A stretch of 64,000 bases of DNA from NCBI GenBank assembly GCA_903970465.1, contig CAJCIO010000179.1, forward strand, positions 33,126 to 97,125, in the 5' to 3' direction. Shown here one piece after another: positions 43,015 through 52,109 of the stretch. How positions within the stretch are numbered: the stretch's first letter is position 1; the number at the start of each line of letters is the position of its first letter. The notes beneath the pieces were generated by a model, which saw only the letters and a list, made by a program, of their open reading frames with translations, searched no databases and had not been told where the DNA came from. This DNA comes from Gammaproteobacteria bacterium. GTDB taxonomy: Bacteria; Pseudomonadota; Gammaproteobacteria; Pseudomonadales; Pseudomonadaceae. The position numbers and the translations under genes are program-made.

Positions 43015-44899
43015 GTGCCGTGATCTCCGCACCTGGGGTGCTGGCGTATTCAGGTTTGAGCTGGCCATCGGGACCGAGCAGCCAGGCGTCCATCACCTGA
43101 CGTACCACGGGGGCGGCCACTCCCGAGCCGGCCTCACCGTTCTCGATCATCACCGACACCACGATTTTCGGGCTTTGCGCCGGGGCGAAACCGACGAACA
43201 AGGCGTGGTCACGATGGCGCTCCTGGACTTTGCTGCGGTCGTATTTCTCGCCCTGCTTGATGGCCACCACCTGGGCGGTACCGCTCTTGCCGGCGATACG
43301 GTATTGCGCACCGGCCGCGGCTTTGCGTGCGGTACCCCGGGCGCCTTGCATCACCTGCTCCATGCCGTGAGTGACCTTGGCCCAATCGGCCGGGTCGCGC
43401 AGGACGATATCGTCCATGGGGTTGTCGTCAACGGGCGGCACGCCTTCGATGGTTTTGGCCAGCCGTGGCCGATTCCACTTGCCCTTGTTGGCGATCAGCG
43501 CTGTGGACTGCGCCAATTGCAAAGGCGTTGCCTGCATGTAGCCCTGACCGATGCCGAGGATCAGGGTTTCGCCGGGATACCAGACCTGCTTGCGGGCCAC
43601 GCGCTTCCATTCCCGCGAAGGCATCAGGCCCGGCGCCTCTTCGAACATGTCCAGTGAGACCTTCTGGCCGATGCCGAACCGGTTGAGGTAGGTCGACAAG
43701 CGATCGATACCCATCTTGTGTGCCAGGTCGTAAAAGTAGGTGTCGTTGGAACGCATGATTGCGGTGTCGAGATCGACCCAGCCATCGCCGGTACGATTCC
43801 AGTTGCGGTATTTGTGATCGAAATTGGGCAACTGGTAATAGCCTGGGTCGAACACCCGCGTACCGGCATTGACCACCCCGGTATCAAGGCCGGCGATGGC
43901 CACTGCCGGCTTGATGGTCGAGCCAGGAGGGTAAAGCCCCCGCAGCACACGGTTGAACAGCGGCCGGTCGATGGAATCGCGCAGCTCGGCGTAGGCCTTG
44001 AAGCTGATGCCCGTCACGAACAGGTTGGGGTCGAAGCTCGGCTGGCTGACCATCGCCAGCACCTCGCCAGTGCTCGGGTCCATGGCCACCAGCGCGCCAC
44101 GTCGACCGGCCAGGGCCTGCTCGGCGGCTTGCTGGAGCTTGATGTCGAGGCTCAGGACAATGTCCTTGCCCGGCACCGGGTCGGTGCGCTTGAGCACCCG
44201 CAGCACGCGGCCACGAGCGTTGGTCTCGACCTCTTCGTAGCCCACCTGGCCATGCAGCTCGGGCTCGTAGAAACGCTCGATGCCGGTCTTGCCGATATGG
44301 TGCGTACCGCTATAGGCCACCGTATCCAGGGACTTGAGTTCCTTCTCGTTGATGCGGCCCATGTAGCCCACGGAGTGAGCAAAGTGTTCACCTTGGGGGT
44401 AATGACGCACCAACTGCGCAACCACCTCGACGCCAGGCAAGCGGAACTGGTTGACCGCCACCCGCGCAATCTGCTCCTCAGTCAGTTCGAACAGCACCGG
44501 CACCGGCTCGAACGGCCGCCGCCCTTGCTTCATGCGCTTTTCAAACAGATCCCGATCTTCGGGGGTGAGGCTCAGCACCTCAACGATAAGATCGAGCACC
44601 TGCTGCCAGTCACCCGCACGTTCGCGAGTGACGCTGAGGCTGAAGCTGGGGCGGTTATCAGCGATGACCACGCCGTTGCGGTCGTAGATCAGCCCGCGGG
44701 TCGGTGGAATCGGCTGCACGTGCACCCGATTGTTCTCCGACAGCGTGGAGTGATAGTCGTACTGGATGACCTGCAGGAAATACAGCCGCGCGATCAGCAC
44801 CAACAGCAGCGCACACACGACCACAGCGCCGACCACGACGCGGCTGCGCACGGTGCGGGCGTCTTTCTCGTGGTCCTTGAGGCGAATCGGCTGGGTCAT
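43004..44899 (-). CDS. mrdA: Penicillin-binding protein 2
   Basis: 631 residues. Monofunctional class B transpeptidase of the elongasome. One N-terminal helix (about 22-42), pedestal/dimer domain, then the transpeptidase motifs SxxK (YPPGSTIKPAVAIAGL), SxN (MRSNDTYFYDLAHK) and KTG-type KSGTAQVV. Overlaps the start of rodA by about 11 bases, the usual coupling. Also called pbpA in pseudomonads. Confidence 0.96.
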   Translation of the reverse strand: MTQPIRLKDHEKDARTVRSRVVVGAVVVCALLLVLIARLYFLQVIQYDYHSTLSENNRVHVQPIPPTRGLIYDRNGVVIADNRPSFSLSVTRERAGDWQQVLDLIVEVLSLTPEDRDLFEKRMKQGRRPFEPVPVLFELTEEQIARVAVNQFRLPGVEVVAQLVRHYPQGEHFAHSVGYMGRINEKELKSLDTVAYSGTHHIGKTGIERFYEPELHGQVGYEEVETNARGRVLRVLKRTDPVPGKDIVLSLDIKLQQAAEQALAGRRGALVAMDPSTGEVLAMVSQPSFDPNLFVTGISFKAYAELRDSIDRPLFNRVLRGLYPPGSTIKPAVAIAGLDTGVVNAGTRVFDPGYYQLPNFDHKYRNWNRTGDGWVDLDTAIMRSNDTYFYDLAHKMGIDRLSTYLNRFGIGQKVSLDMFEEAPGLMPSREWKRVARKQVWYPGETLILGIGQGYMQATPLQLAQSTALIANKGKWNRPRLAKTIEGVPPVDDNPMDDIVLRDPADWAKVTHGMEQVMQGARGTARKAAAGAQYRIAGKSGTAQVVAIKQGEKYDRSKVQERHRDHALFVGFAPAQSPKIVVSVMIENGEAGSGVAAPVVRQVMDAWLLGPDGQLKPEYASTPGAEITAREE

Positions 44900-44914
44900 C
44901 AGGCAGGGCGCAGA

Positions 44915-45382
44915 TTATTTGTGGTAAGGGTGTCCGGACAGGACTGTCCAGGCACGATACAGCTGTTCACCGATCAGGATTCTTACCAGCGGATGCGGCA
45001 GTGTCAGGGCCGACAGCGACCAACGCTGATCCGCCCGCGCGCACACGTCCGGCGCCAGCCCCTCGGGGCCACCGACCATGAAGTTAACCGTGCGCGAATC
45101 CAGCCGCCAGCGATCCAGCTCCACCGCCAACTGCTCGGTACTCCAGGGTTTGCCATGCACTTCGAGGGTCACGATCCGCTCGTTGGGGCCGACCTTGGCC
45201 AACATGGCTTCGCCTTCCTGACGAATGAAGCGCGCCACGTCGGCGTTCTTGCCCCGGGTATTGAGCGGTATTTCCACCAGTTCAAGCGCCAGTTCGGATG
45301 GCAGGCGCTTGGCATACTCGTGCCAGCCGTCTTCCACCCACTTGGGCATGCGAGAACCGACAGCAATCAGACGCAGGCGCAC
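44915..45382 (-). CDS. rlmH: 23S rRNA (pseudouridine1915-N3)-methyltransferase
   Basis: SPOUT methyltransferase that acts on the 70S ribosome at helix 69. 155 residues, the normal length. SAM knot: FMVGGPEGLAPDVCARADQR and LPHPLVRILIGEQLYRAWTV. 15 bases upstream of mrdA, 9 bases after rsfS. Confidence 0.96.
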   Translation of the reverse strand: MRLRLIAVGSRMPKWVEDGWHEYAKRLPSELALELVEIPLNTRGKNADVARFIRQEGEAMLAKVGPNERIVTLEVHGKPWSTEQLAVELDRWRLDSRTVNFMVGGPEGLAPDVCARADQRWSLSALTLPHPLVRILIGEQLYRAWTVLSGHPYHK

Positions 45383-45391
45383 AGCGGTTCC

Positions 45392-45886
45392 TTATTCCTG
45401 ATCTTTGTTGAGCTTGTCGAACTGCGAGTGACCGACTTCAGGGCTGTGGTGCTTGCCATCGACGGCGCGGCTCTGCTCGGCACCTTTCCACAGGCGCTCC
45501 AAGTCGTAGAACTGACGGGCGTTGCTGGTCATCATGTGCACGATCACGTCGTCCATGTCCAACAGCACCCAGTCGCTGTCGCCCTTGCCTTCTTCACCCA
45601 GCGGCTTGACGCCCTGGGCTTTGACGGCTTCGCGCACTTTGTCCAGCATCGCGCCGATCTGGCGGTTGGAGGTACCGGTAGCGATGATCATGAAGTCGGT
45701 GATGCTCTGTTTGTCGCGCACGTCCAGGATTTGAATGTCCTGCGCTTTTACGTCTTCCAGGGCGGCAACGGCTACCTTCACCAGCTCTTCGCCAACAAGC
45801 TCAGGACCGGTGTGGGCCGGCACTGCCAGGGGAGCGCTCTTGAACGTGCCTTTGCGCTTAACTTTGCTTACGTCTTTGTTCGTCAT
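45392..45886 (-). CDS. rsfS: Ribosome silencing factor RsfS
   Basis: 164 residues from the ATG at 45886 (MTNKDVSKVKRKGTFKSAPL); the longer frame to 45946 is not conserved. RsfS core: VKAQDIQILDVRDKQSITDF, IATGTSNRQIGAML, and DWVLLDMDDVIVHMM. Binds L14 and blocks subunit joining in starvation. It has a 35-residue basic N-terminal extension and a polar C-terminal tail beyond the domain. Confidence 0.94.
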   Translation of the reverse strand: MTNKDVSKVKRKGTFKSAPLAVPAHTGPELVGEELVKVAVAALEDVKAQDIQILDVRDKQSITDFMIIATGTSNRQIGAMLDKVREAVKAQGVKPLGEEGKGDSDWVLLDMDDVIVHMMTSNARQFYDLERLWKGAEQSRAVDGKHHSPEVGHSQFDKLNKDQE

Positions 45887-45956
45887 ATAAAACTCGTTTT
45901 GCTCGTATATTCGGGCGCTTGAATACAGGACTGTTCGTGCCTTCAAGTGCGCCTAT

Positions 45957-46637
45957 TCAGTTCGACGTACGGTACAGCCCGTGCGCCTCGATGTAGGCCA
46001 GTACAGCGTCAGGCACCAGGTAACGCACCGACTTACCGCTGGCCAGCAGTTGACGGATCTGGGTGGCGGACACCGACAAGGGTGTCTGCCAGACAAACGC
46101 GATCTGACCCGCCGGCCCCTTGAGGGTCTGCGGGTCACTGACGGAACGGGCGGCCAACAGGTTGCGCAAGGCATCCGGTGGCTCGCTGTCCGCGTCAGGG
46201 CGCTGCAAAACCACGATGTGGCAATGCAGCAGCAATTCTTCCCAGCGATGCCAGGAGGGCAAGCCACAAAAGGCATCCCAGCCCAGCAGCAAGAACAGTT
46301 GGTCTCGAGGCGCCAGCTCGGCGCGCATCAATTCCAGGGTGTCGACGGTGTACGACGGCGTGTCTCGGCGCAGTTCGCGGTCATCGACGCTCAACGGCGC
46401 CGCACCGCTGACCGCGCTGCGCACCATTGCCAGGCGCTGCTCGGGCGAAACCTGCGGGGTATCGCGATGCGGCGGCCGGAAGTTGGGCGTCAGGCGCAAG
46501 TCATCGAGCACCAGCGCATCGGCCACTTCCAGGGCACTGCGCAGGTGACCGATGTGCACCGGATCAAAGGTGCCACCCAGTACGCCAATGCGCTGCGGTC
46601 GAACGGTAGGTGCCCCGGACTGGCCGACTTCAGCCAA
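45957..46637 (-). CDS. nadD: Nicotinate-nucleotide adenylyltransferase
   Basis: 226 residues. Makes deamido-NAD from NaMN and ATP. Nucleotidyltransferase motifs GVLGGTFDPVHIGHLRSA (residues 18-35) and SVSATQIRQLLASGKSVRYL near the end. Starts one base after the proA stop, so the two are probably translated in tandem. Confidence 0.95.
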   Translation of the reverse strand: MAEVGQSGAPTVRPQRIGVLGGTFDPVHIGHLRSALEVADALVLDDLRLTPNFRPPHRDTPQVSPEQRLAMVRSAVSGAAPLSVDDRELRRDTPSYTVDTLELMRAELAPRDQLFLLLGWDAFCGLPSWHRWEELLLHCHIVVLQRPDADSEPPDALRNLLAARSVSDPQTLKGPAGQIAFVWQTPLSVSATQIRQLLASGKSVRYLVPDAVLAYIEAHGLYRTSN

Positions 46638-47909
46638 TCAGATGGACTCCTGGCCGCGCAACTGGCCGTCGCCGATCACTACATATTTTTCGCAGGTCAG
46701 GCCTTCAAGGCCGACCGGGCCACGGGCGTGAATCTTGTCCGTGGAAATACCGATTTCCGCACCCAGGCCATACTCGAAGCCATCGGCGAAGCAGGTCGGG
46801 GCGTTGAGCATCACCGACGCCGAGTCGACCTCGGCCATGAAGCGCCGGGCCTGACCCTGATGTTCGGTGACGATGGCATCGGTGTGATGGGAGCCATAAT
46901 GATTGATATGTTCGATGGCCTCGTCGAGGCTGTCGACCACGCGAATCGACAGGATCGGTGCCAGGTACTCGGTGTGCCAGTCGTCTTCAGTGGCAGGCAA
47001 AGCCTCTACCAGGTCGCGAGTCCGCTGGCAGCCGCGCAGCTCGACGCCTTTGTCGCGGAACTGAGCGGCCATCGGCGGCAAAAACTGTGCGGCGACGCTG
47101 GCGTCTACCAGCAGCGTCTCCATGGCACCGCAGATGCCATAGCGATAGGTCTTGGCATTGAAGGCGATGCGCTGGGCCTTGTCGAGCTCGGCATTGGCGC
47201 TGACATAGACGTGGCAGATGCCGTCGAGGTGCTTGATGACCGGCACGCGAGCATCACGGCTGACGCGCTCGATCAGGCCTTTGCCGCCACGCGGGACGAT
47301 GATGTCGACGTACTCGGGCATGGTGATCAATGCACCCACGGCGGCGCGGTCGGTGGTCTCGACCACTTGCACGACGCTGGCCGGCAACTGCGCCGCCTCC
47401 AGGCCTTGGGCGATGCACATGGCAATGGCGCGGTTGGAATGGATGGCTTCGGAGCCGCCGCGCAGGATGGTCGCGTTACCGGACTTGAGGCACAGACTCG
47501 CGGCATCGATGGTCACGTTGGGACGGGACTCGTAGATGATCCCCACCACACCCAGCGGTACACGCATCTTGCCGACCTGAATCCCCGAAGGACGGTAGCT
47601 CATGTCACGGATGGCGCCGACCGGATCAGGCAGCGCTGCCACCTGACGCAAACCGACGATCATGCTGTCGATACGGGCCGGGGTCAGGGTCAGGCGCTCC
47701 AGCAGGGCGGGCTCCAGGTTGTTGGCGCGGCCGGCGGCGAGGTCGAGTTCATTGGCAGCCACCAGTTGTTCGCGGGCAGTGTCCAGTGCCGTGGCGGTCG
47801 CCAGCAAGGCACGGTTCTTCTGGCCGGTGCTGGCACGAGCGATCACACGAGCGGCTTCGCGGGCAGCGCGACCCAGGCGGGTCATGTAGTCAAGCACGGA
47901 CTCAGTCAT
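46638..47909 (-). CDS. proA: Glutamate-5-semialdehyde dehydrogenase
   Basis: Reduces glutamyl phosphate to the semialdehyde in proline synthesis. 423 residues. Landmarks: VGIIYESRPNVTIDAASLCL, KSGNATILRGGSEAIHSN, and the catalytic Cys in HLDGICHVYVSANAELDKAQ. First gene of the leftward array; the divergent gene is mpg. Confidence 0.96.
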   Translation of the reverse strand: MTESVLDYMTRLGRAAREAARVIARASTGQKNRALLATATALDTAREQLVAANELDLAAGRANNLEPALLERLTLTPARIDSMIVGLRQVAALPDPVGAIRDMSYRPSGIQVGKMRVPLGVVGIIYESRPNVTIDAASLCLKSGNATILRGGSEAIHSNRAIAMCIAQGLEAAQLPASVVQVVETTDRAAVGALITMPEYVDIIVPRGGKGLIERVSRDARVPVIKHLDGICHVYVSANAELDKAQRIAFNAKTYRYGICGAMETLLVDASVAAQFLPPMAAQFRDKGVELRGCQRTRDLVEALPATEDDWHTEYLAPILSIRVVDSLDEAIEHINHYGSHHTDAIVTEHQGQARRFMAEVDSASVMLNAPTCFADGFEYGLGAEIGISTDKIHARGPVGLEGLTCEKYVVIGDGQLRGQESI

Positions 47910-48097
47910 GGTCTCTGTGGTCTTGGCAAAGGGGAAAGCCGCTGATTATAGCTGCCGCGCCGCGCCGCGCACAGCGGTGGCAGGCGGATGGTCGAAATTG
48001 GGCAACAAATGCCCGTCATTCAGGTCCGATTAAGGTGCCGGTTGCTATCATCTGCCGGCTGCTGCCCCCACATTTGCGCACCGACCTGGATGTTGCC

Positions 48098-48814
48098 ATG
48101 CCCGCCACCGCCGTTTGCCGGCATTTGCCCGACGATTTTTTTCATCGCGACGCGCAAGTCCTTGCCCGCGACCTGCTCGGCAAGATCATCCGGCATCGCC
48201 AAGGGCCTTACTGGTTGTCAGCGCGCATCATCGAGACCGAGGCCTACTACGCCGCAGAAAAAGGCAGCCATGCCTCCCTGGGCTACACCGAAAAACGCCG
48301 AGCGCTGTTCCTCGATGGCGGCCACATCTACATGTATTACGCCCGTGGCGGCGATTCGTTGAACTTCAGCGCTGCCGGGCCCGGCAATGCCGTGCTGATC
48401 AAGTCGGCCTATCCCTGGGTCGATGAGGTCAGCGACAGCAACGCGCTGGCGCAGATGCAGCTCAACAATCCCGACGCCAACGGCCAACTCCGCCCGCCCG
48501 AGCGCTTGTGCGCCGGCCAGACGCTGCTGTGCAAGGCACTGGGCCTGAAAGTGCCGCAATGGGACGCTCAGCGTTTCGACCCCGAACACTTTTTTGTCGA
48601 AGACACCGGCATCCTTATCCCCCAAGTCATCCAGACCACCCGCCTGGGCATCCCGGCGGGGCGCGATGAACACCTGCCCTATCGCTTCGTGGACCCTGAA
48701 TACGCTCGATATTGCACGCGTAATCCCCTGCGCCGAGGCCAGATGGAAGGGCAGGACTACGCTTGGCAGAACAACTCCGTGCAAATCAACGCTTCGCCGA
48801 CAAAAGGAAACTGA
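48098..48814 (+). CDS. mpg: DNA-3-methyladenine glycosylase
   Basis: Base-excision repair enzyme of the AAG/MPG fold. 238 residues from the ATG at 48098 (MPATAVCRHLPDDFFHRDAQ); the longer upstream frame is a shadow of the intergenic region. ARDLLGKIIRH, ARIIETEAYYAAEKGSHASL and GGHIYMYYARGGDSLNFSA match the family. Ends 3 bases before the DedA-PAP2 gene. Confidence 0.94.
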   Translation: MPATAVCRHLPDDFFHRDAQVLARDLLGKIIRHRQGPYWLSARIIETEAYYAAEKGSHASLGYTEKRRALFLDGGHIYMYYARGGDSLNFSAAGPGNAVLIKSAYPWVDEVSDSNALAQMQLNNPDANGQLRPPERLCAGQTLLCKALGLKVPQWDAQRFDPEHFFVEDTGILIPQVIQTTRLGIPAGRDEHLPYRFVDPEYARYCTRNPLRRGQMEGQDYAWQNNSVQINASPTKGN

Positions 48815-48817
48815 TAG

Positions 48818-50152
48818 ATGGGCTCTTGGCTTGACGGCCTCACTGGCTGGCTGACCGCTCACCCGCAATGGCTGGGGCTGGCGATTTTCGTGGTGGCGTG
48901 TGTCGAATGTCTGGCGATCGCCGGACTGATCGTACCGGGCACCGTGGTGCTCTTCGCCATTGCCGTACTGGCCGGTCATGGCTCCCTGTCGCTGGGCCAG
49001 ACCTTGCTGCTGGGGTATGCCGGCGGGCTGCTGGGGGACGCGCTGTCGTACGCCATCGGCCGTCGCTATCATCAAGACATCAAGCGTATTCCCCTGCTGG
49101 TGCGCCACCCGCAATGGATGGAGAGCGCCGAAAACTACTTCCATCGCTATGGCGTCGAGGGCTTGCTGATCGGGCGTTTCATTGGCCCCCTGCGGCCCAT
49201 GCTGCCGTTGATCGCCGGCATGCTGGAGATGCCGCTGATCCGCTTCGCGCTGGTCAGCCTGTTGGCAGCGGCCGGCTGGTCGGTCGCTTATCTACTGCCC
49301 GGCTGGGCCACCGGCGCGGCGTTTCGCCTGCCCCTGCCCCCCGGTTTCTGGCCGGAGGCGGGCGTGGTCGCTGGCGGCCTGGCAATCCTCGTCGGCCTGA
49401 GCATCAACAGCAGCCTGCGCCGCCACACCCGGGCAACGCTGTGGGTGGCGCTGATGAGCCTGGCCCTGCTACTGGCGCTGTTGATCGGCTGGCCCTACCT
49501 GACCCATCTCGACAACGGCCTGATGCAGTTGGTGCAAGAGCACCGCACCCAGGCGGTAGACCCCTTTGTCGCCATGACCACTGCCATGGGCGACTTCCGC
49601 ACACAGTTCATGCTAGCCGCCGCCGTTGTGCTGATACTCGCGATCCATCGCCAATGGCGGCACTTCATCTTCGCCACGGGCGCCCTGCTCGGTACGGCAC
49701 TGTGCAACGCCGCCCTGAAGATGCACTTCGCCCGCGGCCGGCCCGAAGTGCTGAACGATCCGCTGAGTACCTACAGCATGCCCAGCGGCCACGCTTCGGC
49801 GTCCTTTGCATTGTTTCTGACCTTGGCATTGCTGGCCGGCCTGGGCCAGGCGCCACGGATGCGCATCATGTGGCTGGTTGTAGCCTGCATCCCAGCGTCG
49901 ATGATCGCCGCATCGCGCATCTACCTGGGGGTGCACTGGCCCACCGACGTGTTAGCCGGCGCCTTGCTCGCCTGCTGCCTGTGCGCGGTGAGCCTGGCGG
50001 CCAACCGGCACTTTGGCGGGTCGATGCCCGCAGTGGCTAGCCGTGTGTGGTGGTGGATACTGCCAGCAGTTGCAGCCATTCTGGGCTGGCATCTGGCAAC
50101 CACCCTGCCCCATGCCATGGCCCACTATCAGTATGGTGCTCAACCCCTGTAA
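48818..50152 (+). CDS. DedA (VTT) - PAP2 phosphatase fusion protein
   Basis: 444 residues. The N-terminal half (about 1-205) is a DedA/VTT membrane domain: GLIVPGTVVLFAIAVLAGHG, GGLLGDALSYAIGRRYHQ and the arginine-containing GRFIGPLRPMLPLIAGML. The C-terminal half (about 225-435) is a PAP2 acid phosphatase: KMHFARGRP, YSMPSGHASASFALF and SRIYLGVHWPTDVLAG, all three catalytic motifs intact. Many hydrophobic helices throughout. The pair suggests a polyprenyl- or lipid-phosphate phosphatase coupled to a lipid flippase-like domain; known DedA proteins recycle undecaprenyl phosphate. The substrate is inference. Confidence 0.9.
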   Translation: MGSWLDGLTGWLTAHPQWLGLAIFVVACVECLAIAGLIVPGTVVLFAIAVLAGHGSLSLGQTLLLGYAGGLLGDALSYAIGRRYHQDIKRIPLLVRHPQWMESAENYFHRYGVEGLLIGRFIGPLRPMLPLIAGMLEMPLIRFALVSLLAAAGWSVAYLLPGWATGAAFRLPLPPGFWPEAGVVAGGLAILVGLSINSSLRRHTRATLWVALMSLALLLALLIGWPYLTHLDNGLMQLVQEHRTQAVDPFVAMTTAMGDFRTQFMLAAAVVLILAIHRQWRHFIFATGALLGTALCNAALKMHFARGRPEVLNDPLSTYSMPSGHASASFALFLTLALLAGLGQAPRMRIMWLVVACIPASMIAASRIYLGVHWPTDVLAGALLACCLCAVSLAANRHFGGSMPAVASRVWWWILPAVAAILGWHLATTLPHAMAHYQYGAQPL

Positions 50153-50238
50153 CGAGTGGGCTCGCCTCCGAAAAGAGGGGTCAGCCCCCGCGGCTGAGTC
50201 ACGGTTTTTTTCGGGCGCAAGCCCCTCGCCGCAAGGCC
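50146..50238. repeat. REPIN overlapping the end of the DedA-PAP2 gene
   Basis: CTGTAACGAGTGGGCTCGCC (from 50147, including the stop codon of the gene) and the inverted GGGCGCAAGCCCCTCGCC (about 50213-50230). The REPIN appears to supply the stop codon context. Confidence 0.7.
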
Positions 50239-50260
50239 AGGGTATTCAACGATAACTGCC

Positions 50261-50851
50261 TCAGTCGAATAATTCGCCCTGTAGTTCATCGAGGAGCGTC
50301 TGGATGCTGTCGAGGCGCTCGCGGGGGTCGTCCAGGCACAGCAAGCGCAACTTGTCGCCGTTAAGGAAGGGCAGTAGGTAACCCAGCTGATTGGCCAACG
50401 ATTGCTGGGTCCTGGCGCCATCGAGCATGCCCAGGGCGGCGACCATCGGATGCTCGGCCAAGGCGTTGAGCAGCGCCAGCAGGTCGTCCTCGTCTGAACT
50501 CAGCGGCTCTTCGCGAAATTCGTGCAAATACTCCACATCGCCGAGGATCAACCGATCACGCTGCGCCTCGCAGCTTTTGACCTGGAAACGCCGGGTGCCT
50601 TTGACGCGAATCCCCAGCAGGCCGTTATCCTGTGGATTGAAGTCCACCACCACCGCCTCGCAGCCCACCGATGCGTGCCGCACCTCGCCATCGCCAGCCT
50701 CGGCGCCCTCCAGCAGGCACACCACTCCGAACCCGCTGCCCTGCTTCATGCAGCGAGTGATCATGTCCAGATAGCGCGCCTCGAATATCTGCAGATCCAG
50801 CACGCAGTCCGGAAACAGCACGGTATTGAGTGGGAACAGCGGCAAAATCAT
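50261..50851 (-). CDS. LON substrate-binding-domain protein
   Basis: 196 residues with AAGGAA before the ATG. Resembles only the N-terminal (substrate-recognition) domain of Lon: MILPLFPLNTVLFPDCVLDL, FEARYLDMITRCMKQGSGFG, GTRRFQVKSCE. No ATPase or protease part, as in other stand-alone members of this conserved family. Function unknown. It lies 9 bases downstream of lrgB on the same strand. Confidence 0.9.
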   Translation of the reverse strand: MILPLFPLNTVLFPDCVLDLQIFEARYLDMITRCMKQGSGFGVVCLLEGAEAGDGEVRHASVGCEAVVVDFNPQDNGLLGIRVKGTRRFQVKSCEAQRDRLILGDVEYLHEFREEPLSSDEDDLLALLNALAEHPMVAALGMLDGARTQQSLANQLGYLLPFLNGDKLRLLCLDDPRERLDSIQTLLDELQGELFD

Positions 50852-50860
50852 AGGTTTTCC

Positions 50861-51577
50861 TTAAACGAACAGGCTGACCGCCAATGGCAGCAATACGGCG
50901 GTCGAGACCCCCATCAAGCTCATCGCCAATGCAGCGAAAGCCCCACATTCTTCACCTTCCTGGATCGCCACCGATGTGCCTACCGCATGCGCCGTAAGCC
51001 CCAGCGCCATGCCGCGCGCGGCGGGACTCTCCACTCCCAGCATAGACAACATCCCAGGGCCGAAGATGGCCCCGATGACACCGGTAATCAACACAAATAC
51101 CGCCGCCAATGCCGCCACGCCGCCGATCTGCGCGGCCACCAGCATGGCGATGGGCGAGGTCACCGACTTGGGTGCCAGGGTCATGAGGATCATGTGATCG
51201 GCGCCGAACAGCCAGCCCAGCAGCAGGCATGAGCCAGTGGCCAGTACCCCACCCAACACCAGCGTAGTCAAGGTCGGCCAGAACAGCTGACGGATACGTC
51301 GCAAATTCAGGTACAGCGGCACCGCCAGGGCCACGGTCGCCGGGCCCAGCAGGGTGTTAAGGATATCGGTGCTCTTGCGGTACTCGGTGTAATCGAGGCC
51401 GCAGGCGACCAGCACGCCAATCAGTATCAGCATCGACACCAGCACCGGCTGAAGGAAGATCCAACGGGTCTTTTCATAGGCGCCCATCGCCAACTGATAG
51501 GCGCCCAAGGTGATGCCGATGCCGAACAGCGGGTGGTGGATGACCGAGTTCAGCGTGCCCTGCCAGTCCAGAGTCAT
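50861..51577 (-). CDS. lrgB: LrgB/CidB-family membrane protein
   Basis: 238 residues, about seven hydrophobic helices. The LrgB signatures HHPLFGIGITLGAYQLAMGA and APKSVTSPIAMLVAAQIGGV, plus HAVGTSVAIQEGEECGAFAA, are present. In staphylococci these proteins form holin-like pairs that tune autolysis; LrgAB may also carry small metabolites such as pyruvate. The ATG overlaps the stop of lrgA (ATGA). Confidence 0.88.
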   Translation of the reverse strand: MTLDWQGTLNSVIHHPLFGIGITLGAYQLAMGAYEKTRWIFLQPVLVSMLILIGVLVACGLDYTEYRKSTDILNTLLGPATVALAVPLYLNLRRIRQLFWPTLTTLVLGGVLATGSCLLLGWLFGADHMILMTLAPKSVTSPIAMLVAAQIGGVAALAAVFVLITGVIGAIFGPGMLSMLGVESPAARGMALGLTAHAVGTSVAIQEGEECGAFAALAMSLMGVSTAVLLPLAVSLFV

Positions 51578-51939
51578 GGCTGGTCCTCGTTGCTGCGCAG
51601 GCGGCGGCCGATCAGCCGCTGCATCAGCCAGCCAGCAAAGGCCATCGCGACCAGTACAGAAATCAGCAGGGCACCGCCGATGGCCCAGAAATCCTCGGCG
51701 ATCTGCCCGGCATAGACCATCACGCCGACCGCTGGCGGCACCAGCATCAAGGGCAGGTAACGCAACAAGCTGCTGGCCGCCCCGCTCACCGGCGCCGGCA
51801 CATCGCCGCGCAGCATCAGGTACGCCAGCATCAGCAACAGGCCGATAATCGGCCCCGGTACGATCGGCACCAGCAGATGATTCATTGCCGTCCCCAGCAA
51901 CTGGAACAGCACGAGCCAGGTCAATCCACGTAGCGCCAT
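51574..51939 (-). CDS. lrgA: LrgA/CidA-family holin-like protein
   Basis: 121 residues from the ATG at 51939 (GGAGAA 5 bases upstream). Four hydrophobic helices typical of CidA/LrgA: MALRGLTWLVLFQLLGTAMN, PGPIIGLLLMLAYL and FVPPAVG-like LMLVPPAVGVMVYAG. Translationally coupled to lrgB. LysR regulators often accompany cid/lrg pairs, but none is here. Confidence 0.88.
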   Translation of the reverse strand: MALRGLTWLVLFQLLGTAMNHLLVPIVPGPIIGLLLMLAYLMLRGDVPAPVSGAASSLLRYLPLMLVPPAVGVMVYAGQIAEDFWAIGGALLISVLVAMAFAGWLMQRLIGRRLRSNEDQP

Positions 51940-52109
51940 AAAGGTTCTCCCCACCAAGGCGACATTATAACCACGACCAGCCCCTGGCTTTGAACCGCCG
52001 ACTGGTCTGGATCAAGGCTTGACCCGCTGCACCGGGCGTGTTGATCTAGCGGCTTGGCACGAACGTACACAGTTTTACTCCCCATCGCCCCCCTGTGGAG
52101 GTATTGCCC

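Noticed and set aside
43718..45922. Long rightward open frame (734 codons) across mrdA, rlmH and rsfS
   Set aside because: It runs antisense across three well-identified genes and has no recognisable family.
45981..47945. Rightward open frame (654 codons) opposite nadD and proA
   Set aside because: Antisense shadow with His/Gln/Arg-rich composition.
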